Below are positions 1-5,458 of a stretch of DNA of 28,769 bases, one piece after another. The stretch's first letter is position 1, and every line of letters begins with the position of its first letter. This stretch comes from a virus. Under the pieces are notes generated by a model that was given only the letters and a program-made list of their open reading frames with translations, made no database searches and was not told the origin of the DNA. The DNA lies in IMG/VR virus record IMGVR_UViG_3300017990_000049, positions 1 through 28,769 of that record. One strand, 5' to 3'. Both the position numbers and the translations under genes were made by a program.

Positions 1-324
1 ATCCGAGGCCAAAACATCCTGCAACACCTCCACACGCGACTGATCCGTAAACACAAAGTCATCGTCCAGGACCAAAACATCCCCGTCCGTATGATCGATC
101 AACCAATTCCGGCAAGCCGCCAGCCCGAAATCAAACGGCATCACCGCCACCTCGGCCCCCTCAACCTCCAACGCAAAGTCCCGCGGCCGAGCCGGCAGCC
201 AAACCCCGTTATCCGCCACCAGCACCCGCGCCCCCGGATACAACGCACGAATCGACTCCACCAACCGCCGCAAATGAGCCGGCCGCAAAAACGCCGTGAT
301 ACAAAACGTAGGTAATCCGTCCAT
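1..324 (-). CDS. Glycosyltransferase, GT-A/GT2-like (C-terminus outside window)
   Basis: The minus-strand frame opens with ATG at 322-324 and stays open to base 1, giving the first 108 residues of a longer protein. It starts MDGLPTFCITAFLRPAHLRR, then has a strand ending VLVADNG and, near residue 97, VLVLDDDFVF. Hydrophobic strand, LRRLVESI helix, nucleotide-binding strand and Asp-rich DxD-type metal/UDP-sugar motif are the order seen in GT-A fold glycosyltransferases. It probably moves a sugar from a nucleotide-sugar to an acceptor that cannot be predicted here. GGAGGGG and GAGG lie upstream of the start. It follows the 338-676 gene by 13 bases and looks like the last gene seen of a minus-strand run. 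Family assignment is by motif only. Confidence 0.8.
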   Translation of the reverse strand, partial: MDGLPTFCITAFLRPAHLRRLVESIRALYPGARVLVADNGVWLPARPRDFALEVEGAEVAVMPFDFGLAACRNWLIDHTDGDVLVLDDDFVFTDQSRVEVLQDVLASD

Positions 325-337
325 GTCCGCCTCGATC

Positions 338-676
338 CTATCCCCTCCGTGAACCACCGGACGGCTTGTCCGGTGGTTGGCCCAACGCAATCTCGATACG
401 GCTCGGAATATCCACCGTCAACGAGTGCAGCCACACGCACGTTTCCTCTTGGGCGTGGTGCCCCTCTGCGTATTCCTTGACCTCTCGTAACACCTCAATG
501 GCCTGTCGATAATGCTCAAGAAGCACCTCGTAACCAGCCACGACCCGTTGCCCCTGCCGGTAGTCTTTCACACCTTCCAGGTCTACCCGGCTGGGCAACG
601 CCTGACGCATGGTCCCGTCACCTATCGGCAGCGAGTCCAAAAGTTCAACGCCGTAAATCGGTCCTGTTTCTGACAT
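338..676 (-). CDS. Unrecognised 112-residue protein
   Basis: The ATG at 674-676 has a good ribosome site (GGAGG about 8 bases upstream on the minus strand). The product is acidic and mostly helical in appearance: a stretch around residues 45-75 is rich in E, A, L, V and H and could form a helical pair. The last residues, PPDKPSGGSRRG, are encoded by the inverted repeat at 352-378 and are probably a flexible tail. I do not recognise a family. It sits between another small gene (680-898) and the glycosyltransferase in one minus-strand run, a setting typical of accessory phage genes. Confidence 0.6.
   Translation of the reverse strand: MSETGPIYGVELLDSLPIGDGTMRQALPSRVDLEGVKDYRQGQRVVAGYEVLLEHYRQAIEVLREVKEYAEGHHAQEETCVWLHSLTVDIPSRIEIALGQPPDKPSGGSRRG
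352..378. repeat. Perfect inverted repeat, 11-bp stem, 5-base loop
   Basis: AACCACCGGAC (352-362) and GTCCGGTGGTT (368-378) are exact reverse complements around the loop GGCTT. The hairpin overlaps the 3' end of the 338-676 gene and lies just upstream of the glycosyltransferase start at 324. Each arm is the motif that recurs singly ahead of other genes in this block (708, 909, 1411, 1734). No T-run follows on either strand, so an operator or RNA element is more likely than a rho-independent terminator. Confidence 0.85.
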
Positions 677-679
677 CGT

Positions 680-898
680 TCACACCTCCATACCACGGGA
701 TACCTGGTCCGGTGGTCTCCGCAAATTCCCGCACGGCACCGAAACCACCGTGCAACCGACTTCAACGCCGTGATTCCGCGGCTTGCCACGCCCGACAATG
801 ACCACCCTGCCGACACGCCCGTGATACGGCATCCAATCGCGAACTCCCTCGCGATACCAAATCTGTACCGTTTGTTGTTTGGAGGGGGTCGCAATCAT
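680..898 (-). CDS. Unrecognised 72-residue basic protein
   Basis: A small minus-strand frame from ATG 896-898 to the stop at 680. The middle (residues 25-60) alternates hydrophobic and polar residues with Gly (GRVGRVVIVGRG, VGCTVVSVPCG), which suggests a small beta-barrel or SH3-like fold. It starts four bases after the stop of the 902-1177 gene and has only a weak ribosome site, so translational coupling is likely. An alternative frame over the same bases (622-894) lacks this pattern and looks like a shadow. No family is recognised. Confidence 0.5.
   Translation of the reverse strand: MIATPSKQQTVQIWYREGVRDWMPYHGRVGRVVIVGRGKPRNHGVEVGCTVVSVPCGNLRRPPDQVSRGMEV
708..717. repeat. Left-block decamer copy (TCCGGTGGTC)
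   Basis: One-mismatch copy of TCCGGTGGTT, lying 31 bases ahead of the start codon of the 338-676 gene when read on the minus strand. Confidence 0.6.
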
Positions 899-901
899 GT
901 T

Positions 902-1177
902 CTACCTGTCCGGTGGTTCAAGTCGCACCGGTTCCAGCATTACGACCTTGACGGCCTCGAAATTGGCTCCAACCTCAAGACGCATACCTTCCGCGATCCT
1001 CTCCGCATCTTCCCTGTCGCGAAAATACTTGTACTCTACAAGCCTGTCTGGTTCACAACGATTGTCTACAATCGTCCACACCGGCCCGAGCAACAATGCA
1101 AGCACCTCGTCGGACAATTCGCCGCCGGCGTCTATCAACCCCTGGATCACGTCGCGATAAGTCACTTTCGTATTCAC
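902..1177 (-). CDS. Unrecognised 91-residue acidic protein
   Basis: Starts at GTG 1175-1177, with GGAGG about ten bases upstream on the minus strand, and ends at TAG 902-904. The sequence begins with a helix-prone segment (TYRDVIQGLIDAGGELSDEV) followed by an alpha/beta mix with EYKYFRDREDAERIAEGMRL. The layout resembles small phage accessory proteins, but no family is recognised. It lies six bases after the Acb2/Tad1-like gene, so the two are probably co-transcribed. The last codons (PPDR) are formed by a copy of the recurring intergenic motif. Confidence 0.6.
   Translation of the reverse strand: MNTKVTYRDVIQGLIDAGGELSDEVLALLLGPVWTIVDNRCEPDRLVEYKYFRDREDAERIAEGMRLEVGANFEAVKVVMLEPVRLEPPDR
909..918. 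repeat. Left-block decamer copy (TCCGGTGGTT)
   Basis: Exact copy of the decamer, at the 3' end of the 902-1177 gene and 10 bases ahead of the start codon of the 680-898 gene on the minus strand. Confidence 0.65.
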
Positions 1178-1183
1178 GACCGA

Positions 1184-1387
1184 TTATCCTCCGGGGTTGA
1201 CGACAGCGCGTACCGCGGCATCCTTCGATTCAAGCAGCTTCCGTAGTGCTACGGTACGCTCCGGCCCGCCGTCGATTGTCTCAACCATCCGCAACGCCAA
1301 CTGCTGAAATGGCTTTGACACGGCCTGAAGATGTTCCGGTAGGTGGTCATACGCAAACCACATCAACATTCGTTCTTGTCGTTCCAT
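1184..1387 (-). CDS. Acb2/Tad1 hairpin-domain-like protein (possible anti-CBASS/anti-Thoeris sponge)
   Basis: A 67-residue protein from ATG 1385-1387, chosen over an upstream in-frame ATG at 1447 because GGAGGG lies about 8 bases before it. The start FAYDHLPEHLQAVSKPFQQL and the later PERTVALRKLLESKDAAVRA match the pattern I recall for the phage Acb2/Tad1 hairpin family: an aromatic-Y/F-H-P opening, a long helix, then E-R-x-x-A-L-x-K-L-E-x-A-x-x-A-V-x-A. Studied members form small helical oligomers that bind cyclic nucleotides or gcADPR and so block CBASS or Thoeris signalling. Many family members are untested, and ligand binding cannot be inferred here. Neighbours are small phage-type genes. 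Assigned by pattern, not by search. Confidence 0.6.
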   Translation of the reverse strand: MERQERMLMWFAYDHLPEHLQAVSKPFQQLALRMVETIDGGPERTVALRKLLESKDAAVRAVVNPGG

Positions 1388-1410
1388 TGGTTCACCCTCC
1401 GTACTATCTG

Positions 1411-1420
1411 TCCGGTAGTT
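1411..1420. repeat. Left-block decamer copy (TCCGGTAGTT)
   Basis: One-mismatch copy of the decamer, overlapping the stop codon of the 1419-1709 gene and 23 bases ahead of the 1387 start on the minus strand. Confidence 0.6.
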
Positions 1421-1709
1421 AGTCGTCCGATCCAAGAATCCGGCCAAAAATGGCTTTCTCTGTCAGACGACGCAAAGCCTTTGACGGCGTGAAATCGTCC
1501 GTGATGAATCGGTCGTTGTCCAATAGTTCCTCGATCTCATCGTCTACCTCGCCGAACGGTCCCGCCTCGTTAAGCATCTCCTGCGCCCTCGGGTGGATCG
1601 CCGCGGCCGTGTAACTGCCGAGGCTGTTCCGGTAAAGTTGGATCGTCCAGCCGTTGTCAAGCATCTTCTGACACTCGTCTGCCAGGTCGTCTTCGTTGAT
1701 CTGGTACAT
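1419..1709 (-). CDS. Unrecognised 96-residue acidic protein
   Basis: Starts at ATG 1707-1709 (MYQINEDDLADECQKMLDNG). An in-frame upstream ATG at 1811 was rejected because it would translate a tRNA fragment; the residues RGLEPPTTGST are the usual sign of that error. The product is acidic, with a run of D and E around residues 60-75 (EVDDEIEELLDNDRF) and a basic C-terminal helix (SKALRRLTEKAIFGRILG). No family is recognised. It is the first gene of the minus-strand block and directly abuts the putative attachment site. Confidence 0.6.
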   Translation of the reverse strand: MYQINEDDLADECQKMLDNGWTIQLYRNSLGSYTAAAIHPRAQEMLNEAGPFGEVDDEIEELLDNDRFITDDFTPSKALRRLTEKAIFGRILGSDD

Positions 1710-1726
1710 GGTTCCGTAGCGCTGCA

Positions 1727-1768
1727 CTGTCGATCCGGTGGTTGGGGGTTCGAGTCCCCTCGGCCTCG
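1727..1768 (+). other. 3' half of a tRNA (Asp-like), probable attachment-site core
   Basis: The bases fit tRNA numbering exactly from position 32 to 73: loop CTGTCGA (GTC in anticodon place), stem strand TCCGG, five-base variable loop TGGTT, T-stem GGGGG/CCCCT around TTCGAGT, acceptor strand CGGCCTC and discriminator G. Anticodon GTC with G73 fits tRNA-Asp. No matching 5' acceptor strand (GAGGCCG) or D-arm is found upstream, so this is not a working tRNA gene. Tyrosine integrases often use the 3' half of a tRNA as the crossover core, and an integrase gene lies 1.3 kb away, so this is read as attL/attR or attP. Confidence 0.6.
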
Positions 1769-1884
1769 CTGTCAACGGCGACCCGCCGCGGCGTCGCCTT
1801 CGCGGTCCCATGCTTCAGCCCGGTATGTCGGGAAGGGTTATCAGGGCGCCAAAGATCGCCGGGCCGTTTGGCCTGGCAAATCGA

Positions 1885-1903
1885 CTACGCATTATCGTAG
1901 AAT
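1885..1903 (+). promoter_or_regulatory. Operator and -10 element of the repressor gene
   Basis: CTACG-CATTAT-CGTAG (1885-1900) is a palindromic operator candidate that overlaps a good -10 hexamer TAGAAT (1898-1903). A weak -35 (TGGCAA, 1874-1879) is 18 bases upstream. Transcription would begin near 1910, at the first ATG of the repressor gene, which would make the message leaderless, as in lambda cI from PRM. The same palindrome recurs at 2401-2420. Confidence 0.6.
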
Positions 1904-1909
1904 AAGGGC

Positions 1910-2161
1910 ATGGAAACAATGCCGAAACAACCGAGCCGCGAAATCATCGCGGCAAACGTACGCCGCTTGCGTCTCGATTACGGGTGGACTCTTGACGAGC
2001 TCGGGGCGCGGCTTGGCGGCAAGCCGAGCTCGCGGATCGCGGAAATCGAGGCGGGCCGAAACGCCTTCACGAGCGGCACCCTCGACGACCTGGCCGACGC
2101 GCTCGGCGTCAATCCGGCGGCTTTGCTCATGCCCGTCGAGGCACCCGTCGCCGCGAAATAG
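1910..2161 (+). CDS. Phage repressor-like HTH protein (Cro/C1-type)
   Basis: An 83-residue protein with a single helix-turn-helix of the HTH_3 type from about residue 12 to 70: EIIAANVRRLRLDYGWTLDE, then LGARLGGKPSSRIAEIEAGR and LDDLADALGVNPAALL. The scaffold (R-L-R, W-T-L-x-E-L, I-x-x-I-E-x-G, L-x-x-L-A-x-A-L) is that of Xre/Cro repressors. It has no peptidase or oligomerisation domain, so it is shorter than LexA-like CI proteins. It likely binds the palindromes at 1885-1900 and 2401-2420, repressing itself and the rightward promoter. ATG 1910 is used if the message is leaderless; ATG 1919, with AAGGG about ten bases upstream, is the alternative. Being the first gene past the attachment site fits an immunity regulator. 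Confidence 0.8.
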   Translation: METMPKQPSREIIAANVRRLRLDYGWTLDELGARLGGKPSSRIAEIEAGRNAFTSGTLDDLADALGVNPAALLMPVEAPVAAK

Positions 2162-2209
2162 CACGGCCGGCCGACCTGGCAGGCGCTTGAGCAACTCGAG
2201 CCCGGCGAC

Positions 2210-2265
2210 TTGGAAGTATCTTTTTCACTTCCAAAACGCTAATACTTACTTCCAAGATAGCGTTT
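2210..2265. promoter_or_regulatory. Cluster of ACTTCCAA boxes and nested inverted repeats
   Basis: TTGGAAGT (2210-2217) and ACTTCCAA (2227-2234) form an exact inverted repeat. A second ACTTCCAA (2248-2255) is a direct copy 21 bp further on, about two helical turns. Around it AAACGCTA (2234-2241) pairs with TAGCGTTT (2258-2265). The segment is AT-rich compared with the rest of the phage and lies between the repressor gene and the rightward promoter. It could bind a second regulator or be integrase/excisionase arm sites. Confidence 0.55.
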
Positions 2266-2392
2266 GAGAAAAGCGGCAATTTGCCGATCTTTTCGCGCAA
2301 ATCCCGCCCGATCCGACCCTCTTGAAAAGCCTTTTTTGGCAACAAGCGCGCACCCCTAGAAGGTATACGAGCGGCCGTTAACCAAAACGGGC

Positions 2393-2421
2393 TTGTAAGT
2401 CTCTACGCATTTTCGTAGAGT
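2393..2421 (+). promoter_or_regulatory. Rightward promoter with embedded repressor operator
   Basis: TTGTAA (2393-2398) and TAGAGT (2416-2421) are separated by exactly 17 bases, as in sigma70-type promoters. The spacer and -10 are occupied by the 20-bp palindrome CTCTACGCATTTTCGTAGAG (2401-2420), an extended copy of the site ahead of the repressor gene. Repressor bound here would block the promoter. It probably drives the genes from 2638 onward. Confidence 0.6.
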
Positions 2422-2637
2422 TACGGGCGTCAAAAGGGCGCCCCATGAAAAGACGACGACAACCCGCAAATCTGGCCCGTACATTCCGCAGACACGCCGT
2501 AGGCGGCGTTTCTTGGGCCGGTCGTCGTTTGACACCTTCTCGGAGTTTGGCCGTATCGGGGCACCCTGGCGGCTTTCTCGACGCGGCCGGGCGACGACGG
2601 CGCCCGGTCGCGTTTTCGCGATATGGAGGGCGATTCA
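2422..2637 (+). other. Leader region without a convincing gene
   Basis: After the rightward promoter there are about 210 bases before the next good start. An ATG at 2445 opens a very long frame, but that frame runs antisensically in composition through two better genes and looks like a GC-driven shadow. A small hairpin (CGCCG/CGGCG near 2493) is visible. No RNA family is recognised. Confidence 0.4.
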
Positions 2638-2934
2638 ATGCAAACAACGGAATTATCCTTGCGATCTTTACACCTGCTGTCGCCGGGGCTGGCCGACGAT
2701 TTCGCGCAGCAACTGCAGGCGGCGGTAATCGACTGCCGGCAACGGCCGAGCCTCGCGCAGAAACGCGAAGTTACGATCAAGCTCGCGGTTACGCCGCACC
2801 CCGAGGACCCGGACGACGTTTCCATTTTACCGGTTACGACGAGCAAAACGCCCGCGCGAAAGATCGACCCGGTACGAGCTCGGCGTACGCGGGCAAATCA
2901 GTTGCAATTCGATTTCGACACCGAGGACTTTTGA
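2638..2934 (+). CDS. Unrecognised early phage protein, 98 residues
   Basis: ATG 2638 follows GGAGGG by eight bases; an in-frame ATG at 2623 overlaps that ribosome site and is less likely. The protein begins with a helical segment (LSLRSLHLLSPGLADDFAQQ), then has SLAQKREVTIKLAVTPHPED, which reads as a beta-strand with a basic start. It ends in a basic stretch and an acidic tail QLQFDFDTEDF. The middle strand pattern (K-R-E-V-T-I-K-L-x-V-x-P) recalls small phage proteins often found near integrase or replication genes, but no function is known to me. It is the first likely gene after the operator-controlled promoter. Confidence 0.65.
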   Translation: MQTTELSLRSLHLLSPGLADDFAQQLQAAVIDCRQRPSLAQKREVTIKLAVTPHPEDPDDVSILPVTTSKTPARKIDPVRARRTRANQLQFDFDTEDF

Positions 2935-3048
2935 TACGTCGTACACTTTGTTTTCTCTTTTTCTCAGGGAGGGGAGAAACCACGGAGGGCAGCGCGCCGC
3001 CGGCCTCGCACGGAGCGGGCGATCGGGCCGGCGGCTTGTTTGGCTGCC

Positions 3049-4326
3049 ATGAGTACGACACCACAGCACAGCGACGCGGGCAGGGCTTACTCGCTCGATT
3101 TCTCGTTTTCGATCCGGCTGGAGGGCTCGCCGGTGAACGATCAACTCAGGATTGTATGGCCCGAGGACCCGCCGCCGGTCGTATCGGGTACCTCGCCGCC
3201 GCAACTCAAGGGAAGTCAAGGGAACTCAAGGGAAGTCAAGGGAAGTCAAGCCGACGACGACCGGGCCGGCTGGACGATCGAGGCGTATTTCGACCGAGTC
3301 GTCGAGCCCGACTTACGCGCCCGCGGCCGGGCCGGCTCGACGATCACGGATTACTGTACACACGTACAAGCCTGGCGGCGGTATTGGGGGCAGGTCGCGG
3401 CCGGGCCGGAGTACCGGATTGCATATCCGGTACTCCGCTCAATTACACCCTCGGACCTGGAAACCTGGCGGGCCTGGCTGGTCGACCAGGCGGGCAAGTC
3501 GGCCGGCGTCGCCGACAAGTACACCGGTTCAATTACCGCGATTTTGCGGCACGCGGCCGCGCGGTGGGTCATCGAGCGGGCCGCCGGCTTGCCGCGGCTT
3601 ACAACGCCGACGGTCGGCTCGAAATTCGTATTTTCGCTCGACCAGGCCGAGGCAATGTATGCGGCAATGGGGCTTGCCGTATGGCCGAGCCGGCGGCGCG
3701 ACGGGTCGAAACCTCGGCGGCCGGCCGCCGACTACTGGCGGGCCTGGCTCGCGATCATGTGGACGTACGGCCCGCGCGTGCAGGAGGTCTGGGCGTACAA
3801 GTCGGCCCGCTCGCCGCTAACCTGGTCGGCGATCGACCCGCGACCGACGCGGGCCGTCGAGGACGCAAAATTTTGCTCGCCGGCCGGCTGGCTGGTGTAC
3901 ACGCCGCGAAAACAACGACGCCGCAAACCTCGGCCGCTCGTGCTACCCCTGGCGCCGCGGGTTCGAGAACTGCTGGATACCATCCGGCCGAAAGGGGCCG
4001 ACGACGACGAGCCGATTTTCGACTTTCCCCTCTCGGCAGGCACGAGCAAGGGCAACGGGCCGCCGCCGGCCTCGGCGGGGTTCTACGCGCAATACTGGGC
4101 GATCGCCGAGGCGGCCGGGATCCCGACGACCAGGTCGGCCGCCGGGCGGCGGATTGCCGGGCCGGCCGATTTCCGCAATACGGCCTTAACGGCGTACGGC
4201 GAGCTCGGGAAATTCGTTACGGGGCACGCGGCCGGCCGCGGGGTCGACGACGTGAATTATCGGCAACCGACCGAGCAGCTTATCGAGGCAATCTACGCTC
4301 GCCCGCAACCGGGCCGGGCGACATAG
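3049..4326 (+). CDS. int: Tyrosine recombinase / phage integrase
   Basis: Catalyses site-specific integration at the attachment site. An N-terminal core-binding (SAM-like) domain starts near residue 80 (WTIEAYFDRVVEPDLRARGR, then STITDYCTHVQAWRRYWG). The catalytic domain contains YGPRVQEVW with the first arginine near residue 242, and the C-terminal part has FRNTALTAYG, GHAAGRGVDD and NYRQ, giving the second arginine, the histidine region and the nucleophilic tyrosine. The usual HxxR histidine ahead of FRNT is not obvious. The start is uncertain: ATG 3049 has a poor ribosome site, while GTG 3133 has GGAGGG seven bases upstream. The sequence before the core-binding domain includes a 10-bp tandem repeat (3201-3250). 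It lies 1.3 kb from the tRNA-like core. Confidence 0.85.
   Translation: MSTTPQHSDAGRAYSLDFSFSIRLEGSPVNDQLRIVWPEDPPPVVSGTSPPQLKGSQGNSREVKGSQADDDRAGWTIEAYFDRVVEPDLRARGRAGSTITDYCTHVQAWRRYWGQVAAGPEYRIAYPVLRSITPSDLETWRAWLVDQAGKSAGVADKYTGSITAILRHAAARWVIERAAGLPRLTTPTVGSKFVFSLDQAEAMYAAMGLAVWPSRRRDGSKPRRPAADYWRAWLAIMWTYGPRVQEVWAYKSARSPLTWSAIDPRPTRAVEDAKFCSPAGWLVYTPRKQRRRKPRPLVLPLAPRVRELLDTIRPKGADDDEPIFDFPLSAGTSKGNGPPPASAGFYAQYWAIAEAAGIPTTRSAAGRRIAGPADFRNTALTAYGELGKFVTGHAAGRGVDDVNYRQPTEQLIEAIYARPQPGRAT
3201..3250 (+). repeat. Five tandem 10-bp repeats inside the integrase gene
   Basis: Five adjoining units (GCAACTCAAG, GGAAGTCAAG, GGAACTCAAG, GGAAGTCAAG, GGAAGTCAAG). Because 10 is not a multiple of 3, each unit is read in a different frame, giving the low-complexity peptide QLKGSQGNSREVKGSQ. 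Losing or gaining one or two units would shift the integrase frame if translation starts upstream. They could be integrase arm sites or a slippage hot spot. Confidence 0.85.
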
Positions 4327-4560
4327 CACACGCGAGCCGGCTTGTACTGTCCGGTACGTCAAGATTGATGGCACGGCCGAGCGTTTTGCCGCGGCCGGCC
4401 CGCGTTTTCTCACATCACGCTTGAGGATTACTTCCCGGCGCGCGGCTCGAAGTCGCAACCGGTCGGCACGGATCGCCGGCCGGGCCGGCACAGAGGCGAC
4501 CCGGCCGGCAAGGATGCGGGCCGGGTCGGGCGCTTACTCTACTCATGGAAGGGCAATAGC
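4327..4560 (+). other. Gene-free gap before the csrA operon
   Basis: 234 bases with no frame carrying a ribosome site and credible protein. TGTCCGGTA at 4349-4357 resembles the motif repeated in the left block. The csrA frame is open upstream to about 4423 but without a start codon. A promoter for the following genes is expected here but none stands out. Confidence 0.4.
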
Positions 4561-4740
4561 ATGCTAGTTTTGACACGCAAAATGGGCGAACGATTGGAAA
4601 TCCAAGCCGGCGACCAGGTCGTCGAGGTCCACGTCAACGGTATTTCTGGCTCGAAAGTACGGCTCGGGATCACGGCGCCGGCCGAGGTCGCGATCGCTCG
4701 CGGCGAGCTCGTCGACCGAGAGCAAGGGGGCGACGCATGA
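4561..4740 (+). CDS. csrA: CsrA/RsmA carbon storage regulator homologue
   Basis: A 59-residue protein matching CsrA along its length: MLVLTRKMGERLEI at the N-terminus, VRLGITAPAEVAIARGEL in the second half and an acidic tail. Leu4 and an arginine equivalent to E. coli Arg44 (here R47) are present; these contact RNA in studied CsrA dimers. CsrA binds GGA motifs in mRNA leaders, usually covering ribosome sites and blocking translation, sometimes stabilising the message. The start has GGAAGGG seven bases upstream. It is the first gene of a tightly packed run (its stop overlaps the next start in ATGA), so its product may act early in infection on phage or host messages. Targets are unknown. Confidence 0.93.
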   Translation: MLVLTRKMGERLEIQAGDQVVEVHVNGISGSKVRLGITAPAEVAIARGELVDREQGGDA

Positions 4741-4892
4741 GGTTTTGCGAAAGATGCGGCGACCAGGTCGCGGCCGACTGGCCGCACGACTGCAACGATT
4801 GCATGATACTTTCCGACCTGGCGTACGACGCCGCCCGCGAGTCGGGCCGAATCGTACGCCGCGACGACGACCCGCCCGAGGGCTCGCCATGA
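4737..4892 (+). CDS. Small zinc-finger-like protein, 51 residues
   Basis: The start overlaps the csrA stop (ATGA at 4737-4740), and its own stop overlaps the next start the same way (4889-4892), so translation is probably coupled. The sequence begins MRFCERCGDQVAADWPHDCN and continues DCMILSD, giving CxxC then CxxC, a plausible four-Cys zinc site within the first 23 residues. The rest is acidic and Pro-rich. It may bind nucleic acid or protein; no named family is recognised. Confidence 0.7.
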   Translation: MRFCERCGDQVAADWPHDCNDCMILSDLAYDAARESGRIVRRDDDPPEGSP

Positions 4893-5215
4893 GCAACGCG
4901 CAACTCGACCTATTCAACAACCCGCGACGATCGCGCCCGCCGGCCCGGCCTTGCGCAACCTCGATCGCGGCGGCCGAGTGGATCGCCAAGCACGAGGGCA
5001 CCCTCGCCGATCGCGTGCGCCGGTTTATCGCCGGCCGAGGCGACCACGGGGCGACCCGTGAAGAAATTCACCTGGAAACGGGTATCCGCGAGAATACGGT
5101 CGGCGCCCGGATCCGGCAATTGGAACTGGCCGGGATGATTTTCCGATCCGACGATACCCGGCCGACAACCTCGGGCCGGGCCGCGACCGTCTGGCGACAT
5201 AAGAGGGCCGTATAA
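4889..5215 (+). CDS. Winged-helix DNA-binding protein, 108 residues
   Basis: The N-terminus is disordered in appearance (LDLFNNPRRSRPPARP). From about residue 35 it reads DRVRRFIAGRGDHGATREEI, then GIRENTVGARIRQLELAGMI and a Thr/Ser-rich wing TTSGRAATVW. Helix, GATxxEI, recognition helix with TVxARIRxLExAG, then a beta wing is the order of a winged helix-turn-helix as found in many phage DNA-binding proteins. It starts inside the preceding stop (ATGA). In the early run it may regulate transcription or assist replication. An Arg-rich N-terminus could add DNA contacts. Confidence 0.75.
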   Translation: MSNAQLDLFNNPRRSRPPARPCATSIAAAEWIAKHEGTLADRVRRFIAGRGDHGATREEIHLETGIRENTVGARIRQLELAGMIFRSDDTRPTTSGRAATVWRHKRAV

Positions 5216-5216
5216 G

Positions 5217-5417
5217 ATGTTTCGATCGCGACAATGGGACCGAGACGCCATTGCGGCTCGCCAAGAGCGAGCCCGCGAGGGCTTCGCCCAATACGACCAA
5301 TTGCGGCGGGCGCCGGCTTGTAAGCACTTAACGTATTTCGTACACCGCGAGAGCGGCCTTTGTCGAACCTGCCACCTCTTGCGGGTCAAGTTCCCTAAAG
5401 TCGACCAAACCGACTGA
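5217..5417 (+). CDS. Small cysteine-containing early protein, 66 residues
   Basis: Begins one base after the preceding stop. It has a charged N-terminal helix (RDAIAARQERAREGFAQYDQ) and a C-terminal segment with C-K-H, later C-R-T-C-H, spaced so that one zinc could be bound by Cys and His residues. The C-terminus KFPKVDQTD is hydrophilic. It matches no family I can name. Its position between the winged-helix protein and the replication gene suggests a role in early phage functions. Confidence 0.65.
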   Translation: MFRSRQWDRDAIAARQERAREGFAQYDQLRRAPACKHLTYFVHRESGLCRTCHLLRVKFPKVDQTD

Positions 5418-5458
5418 GCGCAACGTACGGAAACCCTCACGGCAAGAAGGCGGCCGCG

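Noticed and set aside
1241-1254. Palindrome CCGTAGTGCTACGG as a third repressor operator
   Set aside because: Half-sites are inverted compared with CTACG-N6-CGTAG, spacing differs, and it lies within the coding region of the Acb2/Tad1-like gene.
1690-1768. A complete tRNA gene
   Set aside because: The 5' acceptor strand and D-arm are missing and the anticodon stem has a mismatch, so only the 3' half is supported.
1419-1811. Longer form of the 1419-1709 gene starting at 1811
   Set aside because: The added residues translate the tRNA-like fragment in reverse; the ATG at 1709 is the sensible start.
2445-4424. A 659-codon open frame
   Set aside because: It covers the 2638 gene and the integrase in another frame and has Arg/Gly/Ala-rich, motif-free sequence; high GC removes stop codons.
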